Source: Scatophagus argus | Taxonomy: Eukaryota; Chordata; Actinopteri; Scatophagidae | Assembly: GCF_020382885.2 (NCBI RefSeq) | Contig: NC_058497.1 | Coordinates: 19,894,330-19,958,329 of the forward strand | Direction of reading: 5' to 3' | DNA: 64,000 nucleotides | The notes under the pieces: model-generated | What the model saw: only the letters and a program-made list of their open reading frames with translations | The model's database searches: none | Told to the model about the DNA's origin: nothing | Translations under genes and position numbers: made by a program | Shown here: positions 12,373-26,300 of the stretch, in pieces | How the letters are laid out: the number at the start of each line of letters is the position of its first letter | Position numbering within the stretch: position 1 is the first letter of the stretch

Positions 12373-13203
12373 TTCACACTGAATTACAATACAGAATCCT
12401 GCAAAAATACAAAGCTTCTAACAATCCCACAAGGTAATCTGTCACATGATGTCAGTGATGAAGCTATAAACATATATATAATCTACTGGGTGTGTCTCAC
12501 ATAGGAGCAGTGAATGAATGAACAAGGGAGTGAAATAAACCACAGTCATTAAGTCACTAAGACGATGCTCAGTCGAACCCTCGACAAAACATCGTTGTCT
12601 GGTTACAAACGTATTGAGGGACTAATCCAATAAAGCACAATGTGACCACTCACGATGGGATCAAGAATAATGTGTTTGGTTCATTTGACTGATGAGCTAC
12701 TAAACGCTCAAGAGGCTTTCATTCTTTCCATTTCTGTGCATTGTATCATCATTCACCAGTGGCTTAAGAGAGCTCAGGCCAGTTTGACTTTTACTGGTCT
12801 TTATCATGCTAACCCTGCACGTGAGAAAGGACAATAGTTCACCGTGTGAAGGCTCCATAATGACTTCCTGTAATCCAGCCTCAGAAACAGTGTTGCAACA
12901 TTCCTTTAACAAACCTGTTGTGACATACACCTGCTGCAACACACACAGTTTCTGACCTTTTCCTGAGCTTTGCTGGAAACCACTGAACCCAGCAAACATT
13001 CATTCCTGGAGCAGAAAAGGAAATATACACAGTGGAAAACAAAGGAAGAATTAAGGCCACAGCTGCAGTGTGAAAGGGAATCTTTCAGCTGCAGAAGTGA
13101 TGGGCCTCTGGGGGGGAGTTATTCAAAGGACAGTTTCTCCTTCAGCTCATGCTGCCACCAGGCTTCATGACCGACACTGAACAGGTTCATTTTTAGGACA
13201 AAA

Positions 13204-16200
13204 TCATCTCGGGACAGGTTCTTCAAGCAAAGCTGGAACAAGAGGGAGAAAGGGAAAAGGGCAAAACGTCAATAGAGCTGAAAAGAGCAGACAGAAAATT
13301 AACTGGGAACTATTTTGATGAGCCTTCACTTGCTCGTTTCTTCACAATTTATGATAGTAAACTGAACATCTTTGGGTTTTGGGCTGACGGTTGCTTAAAA
13401 TAATGCCTTGCATGCTTTTACTCATTGCCAAGAATGAAAATCTGGACACATACAGTACTTAAAAAATGGCCGGTATCAAGGTAGTCAGATGATTGTAATC
13501 ATCTGCAGAAAACATGTAGACTTTCAAACAAAAACATCAGTTTCATTTGTACACTAGCACCTGAATTTCACTAGAGACAAAACACCTGACAGTACAGGAG
13601 CTTAAATCAGCCTCACCACCTCACTGCCATCTTGTTGATGTGTTAGACAGCTTTAAAATAACTCTGCTACAGAGCGGCACTTTGTAAGTAAAATATTAGA
13701 AGCTCCGCTGTGAACTGTTTTTCTGAGTTTCTGTTATTTCTTTCAAAAGACTTGACTTTAACTCCTTGTTCATTCATGGTACAGATACATTTAGCTCTTT
13801 AAAAGTATATACACCGCATATGAAAACATAATCCAACAGTAACACAGAACCTGCTAATGACCTCTGTGAGTCTTAGTCTATGTTGGTCTCCATGTCCTTG
13901 TCACATGGCGCAGGTCAAAGAAACATTTAAACAGCAGCCCTGTAGCCAGGATTACTAACATTTCTGTTACTTATTAAATTGCAATGCAGTTTAATCTTCT
14001 CTAAATCTGCAGCTATTTTCAATTTGCAGCATGGAGGGACGATTTAATCCCACCTTCACCGTTCTTCAGTTTTCATTAGAATCTCTGGCTTTTGCTTCGT
14101 CACTGCTGAGACGAAGAGGTACAAATTGCTGACTTTTGTTCCTCCCGGTAAGAGGTCTACATCCCTGTCACACATTTCACTCTAAGATCAATAGCCACAC
14201 CGCAATACTTGGATTGATTTATTACTTTTGGCATGCAGATCGAAGGTTCTGATCAAGTATGGCTGAAAGGAAGATGTCTGTTGATGAGAACGGTGGGCTC
14301 TAACACCGATTATATGAAACAGCGCTGTAGTCATGTCTTTTAGCCTGTGTGCCTTCAAAACTACAAATGAGTCCTTTCACAATTCTGCATGGAAAAACAT
14401 GCGTTTCTGTAGACGTTATCAAGAGGAGCTTGTCTCATGTTCAGCCTGTCTCTCATCTGGGGATTAATCCTCTTTCAGTTAGATTTCACCACATCCCAAC
14501 ATCTCTCAGTGTTTGTTAACAAAAGGGGTAATAAGTGAAATATTACGTTTCACTGCCAGCAGAGTGTTGCCATGACAACAAGCCACTGATGTCACCACAA
14601 ATGGGTGACTCTCGTCGAGCTGCACCGCCTTCGGTATCCCAGAATCCTCCTCTCTTCTTCCAAGGCGGCCGCGGGCCCCCTTGCCCCAGGTGTACACCTC
14701 CCCTTCTGTAGGAAGCAGGAGAGGAAGGTTTCGGTCAGAGTTTCTCCAAATCCACAGTACAGACCTCAGGATGAATTAATCCACACAAATCTTTATCTGA
14801 CAGCTCTGTCTCTCCTGCAGTGGAAGCATAATGGCTCTGTCTGTAGGAACTCAAAGCTGAACAAAGACATCCCTCAACAAAGAAAACCTACAGGCACGAC
14901 TGGCACTGCTGGGTTTCTCCCCAGGGAGCCAATCGCTGGCACAATGTGACGTTTTACCATTTTGCCCTCAGATTTAAGAAGAAAACACACACAGACACAC
15001 ATGTACAAACACATACACACACATTTCCCATCTGTAAACCCACAAGTTTAAAAGAATCAAACCAATGGTTTTGTGTGTTTAGCCCATTAGTCTAAAATCC
15101 TGTATAGTTTACGTTACTGCCAAACCACACCATATGTTACCATGTAACAGTAAGTTTTAAACCTTCAACTCACTTCACTTTGACATGAGAACAAACTTGC
15201 AGAGGCCTGAAACTTGTTTGTGCAACAAAATCCATCACAGTGATCGTCTAATCATCTTTGTTCCTGAGCTAAAGTTACACTACTATTGTGGGGTCACATA
15301 ACCGCTCATACTGTTTGACCCATTCTTGGTATCCCACAAGTCCTCCTCTTTTCTTCCAAAGCAGCTAAAGCCACAGAAATCTGAGAAATGTTGTCTGAAC
15401 TCAGAGCTGAGATGAACCCTGTTGTGTTTACTTGTGCAACTCCTACTCAAACGAGGATTTAACAATGAGGGAAAATAAAGTGTTTGTCCTGTTTGAAAAA
15501 TGCTGCCTTTGTGCACAAGCGCTTTTTGAAACTGCTATCTCGAGTCAGCAGCAGAACAGCAACCATTTTATGCAAAACCATAAAGTTCACATCATCCTTT
15601 TGAGAATATAATGTGTGTTTATTATTTCAACGGCTGAGTTTTTTTGAATGCACCAGCAAAAAGAGTTTCAAATTAGCCTCCGCATGCAATAGTAAAAGCA
15701 TGCAATGGCAAGAAAACTCCTTTAAAAGGCCCTGGACACTCATTTTACAGCCACACAGGTGATTTCATCTAATGTCGCTGAACAGAGCTCTTCTAAGGAG
15801 TTTGGCTGAATTTCACTTTATATTTGCTTCTATGTGGAATGGACCAGACACGTTTGATTCTGGTCATGTAATCCTTAGCTTCACGCAAAATTTATCTTGA
15901 CTAAACTGTGACAGGCACAATGTTGGAGAGATGCTGTTTGGACGCAGTGAGTGTAAGGACATTGAGAGAGGCTAATGACAGTGAAATGGCTGATAAAACA
16001 CTGTTTTGAGAGTGCAGACTATGCTCGACAGACTGTGCTTGACTGACATATTTCTGACTCTCCTGTTAGCTTTGTTGTATCTATTATATCATTCTTATTA
16101 GCTCAAGACCTCACATCTGCCCATCTTCAACCTGGGCCAAAATGACTGAAAACACCTGCGGAGGTGCGCAGGGCCTTTAAAAACAGCGAATGTTACAAAT

Positions 16201-19200
16201 ATCCTGTTGTACTTTGCACTCACCAGATCCGATAGCTAAGGTGAAAGCATCTCCACAGGCTGCCATGGTGATGCCCTGCAGCCCAGGCACCAGGCAGGGC
16301 ACACGACTGCTATGACGAGAACTGCAGCCCATCTGGCCATGCTGGTTGCTGCCAAAGGTAAAGCACTGACCTTTTTCTGGGCAAGAAGAATTGTTGGTAA
16401 ATGAGACAATAGCTTAGCTTTAGCACTTTAGTTTTACTGAAGACATTTATTGAGCAATTTACCCAGGCCGACTCTCACCTTATCTGACGCTGCAAAAACC
16501 TAGAAAACTAGTTTGGCAAGTAAATGAAACAGTAACCTTCTTTTATGTCATACCATTATGGAGGGAATCACACAGAAATGCATACAAGTCTGTTACAAAA
16601 ATGTGATGTGATAGCTTCATAATGGGAATATTTTACCTGTAACAGCAACAGAATGGGCTGTCCCAATATCAATGTAAACTATCCTCTCGCTGTTGAGTGG
16701 GGCTGATTGGACAGGGGTGTAGGAATGAACTTCTTCCACCTGATTTGAGGGATTTGGTTCCTCTCCAATAATTATTTTATCCAGCCCGAGCTTGTTGAAC
16801 CTGACCACAACAAAATGACAAACTTATGATATTTATAACAGGAGAAATAAAGTAAAACTGTGCATTCAGCTCAGGAATATTTTCTACTTCTGTTTCCCTG
16901 TCAGCTGCAGGTGGCAGCTGAGCCACAGGTATCTGAACAATGCTGCTCCGAAATAACTACTGTTGTGTTGAATGTTTCTTCGACGACTCATACGCAGCTC
17001 TACATCCTGTCCAAGCCTTATCTGAGACAGAGGGATTAACAATGAGAATGTTTTTCATTTTCAGAGAATGCTGCCTCACAGGTTGTGCACTATGAAAGTA
17101 GCTCTACGGACCACAGTGTCTCCTCGAATCTTACACCACCCCATGCACAAGTGAGAGGTGAAACAGGAGGCCACTTTCACAAAATGCATCAGAACGTATC
17201 CTCCATGGAAAACAGCGGTTGCGTCTTCCCATCAAATGTGAAATAAAGTTTCACTGCCGATAATTAGTCAGTGACATGTTTACTGAATAGCCACAGATTT
17301 AGATTAGATTATAGAACAACATAGCAACATAGAAAATAAAAATGTAGAACCTGTTGCTTCCACATGCCACGATGTTGTGCTTGGTGCTGATAATCATGGA
17401 GCAGTCGACTCCACACACCACCCTCTGGGCCTCGAATTCCACAGGTAAGCACACCTGCTGTGGAGAGTTGTGGGTGTCTTGGGTGCCGAGCCCGAGGCGA
17501 CCTTCCAGACAGATGAAGACGCCCAACAGTCAAGCTGTGCACTAAAATACTGCTGTCACAAATCAGCCACATACAAAAAAACACCAGAAGATGGATACTA
17601 ATATAGATGCAGGGAGTTTGAAAACAACCGGTTCATTTACTGTACCATTGTCTCCTCTTCCCCAGGCAAATACTTCTCTTTCATTGGTCACAGCGAGTAC
17701 GTGGGAAGCGCCACAAGACACCTGAACCAGCTCATAGCCAAGGAGCGCCTCAACTATCTTGGGCTGGGTACAAAAACAGACAGAGGGAAGAAATGCCACC
17801 TTTAGAATTTTTATATTCTAGATTTTTATTAAAACTCTGTAGGGACACAGTGACCTGATTGCATGTCATACCACTTCCTCATGTTGGCATCAACTAGTGG
17901 TACTGCATTACACTGAAAGTTGTTTTAAATGTTTGACCTAATTTTTAAAAAATAGCTGAGCAAAATTCTAGAAACAAGAGTAAAACTTATAGTAGGATTT
18001 TTGCATTAGACACCATCAATTTAAGTTTGGAGTTTCTAATATGAGTGTGCCATTCAAATATTTCCCTTCGGACATGTACCTGTGTTACATCATTGAAGTT
18101 ACCGTGGCCTAGACAGCCGTTGCTTCCACTTCCAAACGTCATGATAATGCCCCTGTCTGCAAATTGAAAATAAAAAGAAGGGATTAAAGACACCATTAGT
18201 TGATGAGAGTAGGTGTATTCTTACGTGGACCGACAGAGTGCATCTAATCCCTATCTGGGAAAGGCTAATCTGCATCACTACAGTGAAAAGTGATGAAAGA
18301 GAAGCAACTGAGTTCAGAGGAAGGGTCTTTAATCCTGTGTTATCTTCTTTGCAGTGCTGCATGGACTCACAGCAGCCGCCTAAAGCACACTGACTAACAG
18401 AGCTCCACAGTTTATTTTCCAAGTAGATCTGATCAAGTCTAGAGAAAGAGCTGACTGTATCCTAACTTGCATACGTAGATTCAGCTGATGTCTCAGTGTT
18501 TTAGGGCCTTGTGGTGCAGTGTGTGGGGTCAGAAAACAGAGAATAAACATTGATTTCTTTTAACAGAGCTCTCCGCTAGGCTGACTAGACATAGATGCGA
18601 TGTTTGCTTGGTTATACAATGCGAAAGGCCCACCAACCTGTCATGCAGGTGGTAAAAAGATCGCCACAGGACACAGACTTGATGGTGACTCCAGACTGAC
18701 CCTCGAGGAAACGTGAAATGAACTGAGGCTGCATCGGCTCCACAACACCGGGCAGACTGGCCTCGCCAGACCCCACTGATGGAGCCTGTGGTAATAAATG
18801 ATTATTAGAGGTTAATGGGGAGAGAGTGAGAATGTAAAACGTGTGGTAAGTAACTAAAAATGTTTAAAGAGAAATCCACTCTCTGATGCACCATTACTGA
18901 GCTGATCAATAAGCTGTGAAGTACAAGGCCCAGCAGCAGTTATTATTAAGATCCCATATTCCATACATTCCCCAGCCAGCTTCATTACCCAGAGATCCCC
19001 AGAGCAAAAACAATCCAATACAAAAAGTACAAATCGAAGGTGGCTGTTTTCACAAAAGGAACTACTGGAGTGTGCAACCCCTGCCTCTTCAATACTTTGC
19101 CCTTTTTAGGCGTTTTTTTATCTTTTATATTTTTGATAGCAGAAAAAATCTACAGCTGTTGTAAAAATATGTTGAAAGGCTAAAACAATCGCTAAACTGC

Positions 19201-22200
19201 ATTTGCCTAGAAAATAATACAAATTAAATCCTCATTTATCAACAAGTTGGCCCAGAACAGCTGTGTAGATCACAGCTGTCAAGTGTTATAGGGAGAATAT
19301 TTCCTTTCTAATGCTTTAAGTAGTAAAACATAAGTTAGAAATATTTAAAAAAGAAAAAAAGAAAAGGTTTACACAGACCTCCCATGTAATCAGGCGGCCT
19401 GATTTGGTCACCCCCATCTTCTGAGTGCGGCCCAGAGACACTTGCAGCACTTCGGTGTTGAGCATCGGCAGGCGGAGAGGCGCTGAGATTCCACTTCCCC
19501 AGGTATACACCGAGGACAGTGGGAGCGAATGCACCTTCCCTGATCCTAAACCAACTGATCCGTCTGTTTACACCCAAGAAATAACAACCACATTTGTAAT
19601 CAAAGTGCTGTGATCAACCTGATACAGCTCGTTCCGTTGCCAGATAACAATGCAATGTGTCTGACCTCTGGACCTGTTGGTAGGAACTCTTCCTCCTGGT
19701 CTACCTTGAGGACCAGTTTGCACAGCAGATAGTGGTTTCTCAATCCTTTCATAGAATGTAAAGAAAGAAAGATGTCATTATACAAAATATAAAAATCTTA
19801 ATCTGTATCCGTATAGTAATGCATTAAAGCGTTACCTGCGCATTTTGACGTTGCCTATATCTGTGTAGAGGTTAAGCAGGGGTCTGATGCATATGGGAAG
19901 AGCCATTATTTCATTGAGTTGAGGCCGTTTGGATGGATCCAGATTGAGCATGTTGAGGATGAGCTGTCGAAGTTCGGGGCTGTACCGGTCTGAAATTGGA
20001 GCAAATGTTCCGCTCATGATCTTCAGAACAAGGGCAGGTAGATTCTGAAAGCAAAATTTAAGAGTGTTATAGAGTAAAATTGCACAATGCATTATAAATA
20101 TGTGAAAAATCACCAATCTACTACCCAAAATCCCCTTCAAAGGAATAATATTTTCACATTTATATGCCACTGTAGGAACTGGTAGTGAAAACAGATTGAG
20201 TGCAAGCAAAATTCATGTGAAATTTTGTGAATTATTGATCTGTGTTGAAATCAAAAGCCCCAACAGTCTGCTTGAGAGTTAAACATGAGATATATCAAAT
20301 ATTCTAAGAAATTGTAAGAATCCATCTCCCATTTATGCATTACACACTGAATAAGAGTAATACATCTTCAAAATTATACCACAAAAACATATTATATGAA
20401 TCACTACATCCGTGTAAGTGAAGGATAATAAAATGCTTTATGTACAGCAGCCTCAAAGGCTCTCTTAAGGCTCGCCAGCTCATACAGCACACAGCCCAAA
20501 GCCCAGATGTCACTCTTCTGGTTATATGGCTTTCCTTCACAAAGCTCAGGGGAGATGTAGCATGGGGTCCCAACCACCTGAAGTGTGAAAAAATGAGGCA
20601 TTGATTGTGATAGCTCATTTTAGGATTCAACATTGCAGGAAATGTATGTGGTTGATGTGATCACATTTTCAAACCAAAAGCAAATCAACTCACCGTGTAA
20701 GCTTTGCTCTTGCTGACAAGTATTTTGGAGATGCCAAAATCTCCAATTTTGACAATCATCTGGTGCTTGTCAAGGAGAATATTCTGTGTCTTAAGGTCTC
20801 TGTGCAAGATGAGTTTGTTGTGGACGTGGTACAGTGCGAGTAAGATCTGCACAAAGAAGTGAAGGATGGTGTCCTCATCCAGAAGAGAGTTGCAGCGCTT
20901 CTGTATGTATTCAGCCAGGGTTCCTCCTGCATGAGGAAAACATTGAGAAGAGAATAAACAAAAAAAGGAATATTTGGTCCATTAAAAACATAATAAGTAA
21001 GAAAATGATCAAACTGGTGAGTTGAATGAACATGAGATGAATATCATCGCCTGGATTTAAGAGGCTTTAACAAAACATGAAACAAGAGCGAAATGTTAAT
21101 GTCAATAAAAAAGATTCCCCAAAGCAATCAAGTGTAATATTATTAAATATTACATTTATCTTTTTTAGCTGCTGTGGTAAAGCAGTGTGCCTTTTTGGAT
21201 CCTGAGTCATTCCTGCTTCAAATTCAGAAGCAGGAATTCATACATGCTATCAGTGATTTGCTTTGATGTCAGGAAAAAATACCTGTTGGACTATTTTGAG
21301 CAAAGCCAGGCAGGTAACACTACAAGTTATTATGTAACATTTTTGTCCTTTTACTACTAAACTTTAATTTAGTTTAGTGTAGTTTAATATGGTTTAGTTT
21401 TGTTGAGATTTTGAGGTAATAAAGTAAAAGCAATTAAATGACAATTGGCTCCAAAAAGGATAACAACTCCAAGACTTACCTAAACCAAACTTAACTACTA
21501 TAACAGTAGTAGGATGATGATAACAACATGGCATAATGTTATGAGATCCCTTTGTATTGCACTTTCACATAGCAAACAAATATGGACATAGTCTCAGTAT
21601 AATACATATTGTATTCGTTTCAAGTGCAAATGAGGCAAACCAACAGACCACAAGGATGAGACAGTGCAATTTAGAACAAATGAGTAAAGACCTTTCAGAG
21701 TATTGACAACAACATTTTGGTCTTTAACTTGTACAGAGGAAGAGTTAAAAGGAGCTTCATCTGAGAATGTCAGGCAGAATACTGGCTCTGGGCCTTTGGA
21801 CTAATTGATAGTGATTTACCTTTTTTATATATTGTATCTTGTAATATATCAGAAATGTTATCTGATCACATTGTCCCTCAAAACACCACCACACAGACTG
21901 ATATTACATGTTTTCATTTGACTTGACATGGGAATCAAAAAGGTTTGAAGCCTTACAGCACTAGACAATGAACAAAAGGGGTATCACGTAATGAGATATT
22001 ACAGCAGACTTACCTGGTGCATACTCCATAGCTATCATGAGTGCCTTGTCCTCCAGGAAGTTCTCATAGTACTCTATGATGTTTGGATGGTTGAGCAGTT
22101 TCAGGACCTGACACTCGTTCTGAGCTGCCAGACGCTCGTCCCGTGACATCTGCTCTACTGGGATCTCCTTCAGGATGACAAAGGCCCCATCGCTGCGCCT

Positions 22201-23359
22201 ACGGCACAGGTGAACAATCCTGACAGGCAGGGAGAAGGAAGAAAAACGATGTGCAGATTTTATTTCAGAAACAATATGATCAGGTGGTAGTTTAGATCTG
22301 CTGTTACTACAGGGATTTAGTACTAGTTTTGTTTTACACAAACAAGCAATTTATGTGGCTTGAAAAATAAAATATGTGAAAAAAAAAACCCCAGTGGTGT
22401 CTTGTGTTCTTTGCTTAGTGTACACATTTACACTTTAATGTAGCATATCATCAAAAGAAAAAAAGTACTCCTGAATTTCGTTGTATACACTTTTCAAAGG
22501 GCAAGTAATGAAAAAGAATCCACAAACATGTTGCGTTCATGTGCCTATTGTGTGTGAACAATCACTAAACATTTTGCACAGATCAAGATTTAATGTACAA
22601 AAATAAAGATGTACATTACTTTCTGCATGTTTCAGTAAGTTAATTTTGCTGATACGCGAAGTATATAAAACTAAATTTCGTCACATAGGCTCATTAAAAC
22701 TTAAAAGCTACGAGTGTAGCTACTTCACAGTGTTTAAAGTTTTAATCTACAAAGTAGCTGGTATAGTAGCTGGTATAATTTGAAATAAATTTAGCTGTGT
22801 AGAAAGTACAAAATTACCTCCTGAAATGTTGAAATTTATATGTACATGGCACTTTACTCAAGTTATGAACTGTTCTTTTGTACAGTAGTTTTAAAAAGAT
22901 CTCTTTGTTTCTCTCATTTCTTGTAAATGTGAAGAATATGCTTTAGTAAGCGTTAACCTTGCCTTACCTTACTCAAAGATACTTTATAACCTGCCTGTCT
23001 AAAATATCGGAAAAAACTTTCGAAAAAAACAACAACGACGACAAAGCCAACACAAAGTGTAGCCGAAAAAACTTGCACTATATGCTTTTAAAACGTTACT
23101 GCATCTTCATAAACTTTGTTTAATACTTTTTTCGACATGTCTTCGTTTGAGGGCGGTGCACGTCTGACGGATCCCGTTACATTTTGGGGGAAAAACTGAG
23201 GCTTTACGGACTTCTGGCCGTCCAGGTTCATGTCTTGATACCGCATTTTCAAACACGCAACAGGAATGGCAAATATGTGTAACGAAGTGCAAAGAAAAAC
23301 CTTAAAAATTACCCGAAAGCCCCTCTTCCGACAACTTTGATTTTCTCATACTTCTCCAT
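13204..23359 (-). CDS. nek8: NEK8 serine/threonine kinase with C-terminal RCC1 repeats (15 coding exons, 696 aa)
   Basis: Complete NIMA-related kinase 8, the nephronophthisis/left-right asymmetry kinase of the ciliary inversin compartment. Coding exons: 23313-23359, 22014-22219, 20694-20926, 20446-20577, 19836-20044, 19666-19745, 19379-19563, 18638-18785, 18080-18156, 17646-17763, 17351-17501, 16637-16800, 16224-16376, 14547-14705, 13204-13232. All phases join to 696 aa, close to the human length of 692. The kinase domain (residues 1 to about 260) has the glycine loop GRGAFG at 11-16, Lys33 in VILKE, HRD at 126-128, DFG at 147-149 and activation-loop Thr162. The C-terminal half carries RCC1-type repeats, with motifs such as [13 protein letters not shown] and [13 protein letters not shown], forming a predicted beta-propeller. 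The last coding exon contributes only nine residues (LLEEPVPR after a split Pro codon). It lies head to head with tlcd1, 5.4 kb apart. Confidence 0.95.
13300..13430 (+). repeat. MITE-like interspersed repeat fragment beyond nek8 last exon
   Basis: AACTATTTTGATGAGCC, then TTTATGATAGTAAACTGAAC and ATCTTTGGGTTTTGGGCTG, are landmarks of the same family. The fragment lies in the last nek8 intron. Confidence 0.6.
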
Positions 23360-26300
23360 CGCTGCCTCCAAACGTTTCCGCCGTCTCCAGGCAACCCGTC
23401 ACCAGCACTATAAGAAGCAACGAGGGACAAAAAAGGCGAAAGGAAAACTCTCATGCCAAATTGAAAAGGAGGCTCAGAGACGTTACAGTAATGACTACTG
23501 TCGGTACCGCATATCTTAATAAATGTTTTCAGTCACAGAGGAAGAGATTTAGAGACAGAAAAGGAGAGAAAGCCAGCCATACTTTATTTTCAGCCTGGAA
23601 GGAAGAATAGATTATAAAAGTAAGTCACAATACCAGGACCCTGAAACTGATGCAGCTAAATGGAATTCGGTCACTATTAATAAAATTAACTCCTGTGCTA
23701 TTACATTGACAAGTCAAAATGTCTCTGTTTTTATCACCTGACCTGTTGCAGTTCTGTTGCTGATTTAAGTGGTAATATATTTACTCCTATACTAGTTTCT
23801 TTAGCCTTAGCCTACTTGATTATTTCTTAAGTCAGGACCTTTGAGTGGAACCTTCTTTAACCATCAGAAAATATATAGTTGTGCAGCCCGAGGATAGACA
23901 TAGATAGGATAGGCATAGAAATCAGCAAAATATAATAGTAATCTGGTTTTATTTTGTAATTTCCACTTTTTTTCTACCAACAGTATTTGAGTTTGAAGTC
24001 TGTCATCTTAGATTTTATAGCCATAATGAAGGAAAGATCGCCATCCAACCGACATTGCCTCCTTTCTGAAAACCAACACAGTGTTTTAGATCACAAACTA
24101 AATTACTGCTTTCGTTGAAGTACATTTTATCTGATTTTATTTGTAATGACATGTTTAAAATGTCTTGTGAAAATCTGGATACAGTGTTTTCTAAAAACTG
24201 TGCCAGGAAACAAATTAAGTCAAGTGACAACTGAAATGGAGACAGTGAGGCAGCGAGACAAACAGTGAGACAGACGTGATTAGTTTTGAGCGTGGACTTC
24301 AGATAGTGTAGTCTTACATTCAGACGCCTGGTGATTATAAAGCTCCTTCCCCTTGTCTGAGATAAGCAGGAAGGAGGCTGCATGAGCACTGTTTCCCCTC
24401 TCTGTCATGATGGGGATAATAAATGCTTTGTGCTGTGACAAAGCCTGCTCTGTGTTGTGCCGAAGTACGTATCTCCACTATTATCATCAATCGAAATAAT
24501 GATATTTCACCACAAACAGTGATCTTCATGTAATTGAACCCTTTTAGTTTTTAAAATGATTTTAGGTGGAGAGAAGAGAGGTGAGTAGGTGGTTTTACAA
24601 ACAATAGTTTACTCTTTCTTGTGGGTATAATAACTCAACAAAGGGAGCAGTACGCTACTCCTCAGACCAGCTTAGTGACATATTTGGCATGTCATCTGTC
24701 AGCAGGAGATCTGTCTGAAGACGAGACAGTCAGTGACCAGGAATGTACTGTGTGGGATAGTGAAACTGATGCTAAACACACGGTATGACCCAGAGGCAGT
24801 ATTCGCTGGAGATTTCTCAGGGTAAAAGGCTAACAGGAAGTTGTGGGTGATGGTGGTACGTCACAGAAATGCTTTCACCTCTTTTTCACACTTTTAACAG
24901 ATAGACATTATGACATGGAGTTTGCATGTTCTCCCTGTGCCTGCGTGGGTTTTCTCCGGGCACTCCGGCTTCCTCCCACAATACCAAAAACATGCACATT
25001 AGGTTAATTGGCTACTCTAAATTGTCCCTAGGTGTGAGTGTGAGAGTGTGTGGTTGTTTGTCTTTGTGTGTTGGCCCTGCGATTGACTGGCGACCAGTCC
25101 AGGGTGAACCCCGCCTCTCACCCGTAATCAGCTGGGATAGGCTCCAGCTCCCCCGCGACCCTGACGGATAAGCGGTATAGAAAATGGATGGATGGATTAT
25201 TACAGTTTTCAGTGTAGCCCCTATAACAGTTCAAACATGACAGCTTGGGGGTTATAAACACATCCTTAGTAAATGATTCTAATCAATGTTGAGAAAACAT
25301 CTTAAAAATAGAAAATGTATTAATTACCATTAACTCACACTTTTCTGGAAACAGCTGCTCTGAAAAAGAGCCACTTTACTGCCTGAGAATGAAACTAAAT
25401 CTTCCTCTGGCCGAGACAGAGCTATTTTTGTTTGGCTATTTATGATGCACTCCCTGGAAATCAATTAACCCTTGGATTTTCTTTCTACTGGCTTTACTGG
25501 ACTGGAGTCTCCACGGTAGCCATTTCTCAACAGCCCCTCGAGGGGAAAGAAAAATCACCCAACGATCAATATGGTTCAGTGCTGAGCCAGGCACAAAGAT
25601 TCCCACCTCAAAGACAAACACATGATACTGGGAGACCTTTAGGCCTGGATGCAACAACACCAGCAACAGCAGCAGGAGCTTCTGCAGAATGAAAGCTTTT
25701 GTGTTTTCTGTCAGAAATCCTGAGCTCTGTCTTTGGAAACCCGACGCGATGAGGAACTGTAGGTCTCTGTGATGGCGCAAAAGCTTATCTGTCTCTCACA
25801 ATACAACAAAATGAACCGTAAAGAAACCAGGAAACACAAGAAATCATATTAAGTTACATTTTCCTCTCTAACTGCAGGGTGTTTTTTTGTCACAGGGAGT
25901 CTTGTCCTCAATGGATAGATTAATTATACAGTTCGTGTTTCATGCTTGAAGCTTCATACTTTAGCAAATGAAAAAGGTGCATATAAACCAATTGACACTG
26001 ATAGCACATTTTCTTTCACTCTCTCAAACCTGTATTCAACAATTACACGTGTATTTATTTACAGTTATTCCTGGGGTGCTACATAATTTGACATGAAAGA
26101 TATTCCAGCCTTAATTAATCACAGGGAATTTTCCAGCACATCTAATTGTTGGGTTTCCTGGAGTTTTATTTATTTATTTTGATGAAGGACCAGGAGCCAC
26201 TGTGCTGAAAAACAGACAAATCTGTCTGCATGAGGCGCTTGTTTTTCCACGTGAGGTTTTGCTGCCATCTGGTTGCGTCTTTTTACACTGAGGCCTCGGA

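Larger units (their letters stand above)
10771..13203. other. Intergenic region between traf4 and nek8 3' end
   Basis: No gene recognised. The region contains a fragment repeating 8683-8765 at about 10893-10975, a CTCF-like motif at 11054-11076, a perfect 15-bp hairpin at 11478-11512, and an AT/TG-rich simple repeat at 12329-12372. The nek8 3' UTR must occupy the right-hand part, but I see no canonical AATAAA on the minus strand within the first 700 bases after the stop. Confidence 0.5.
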
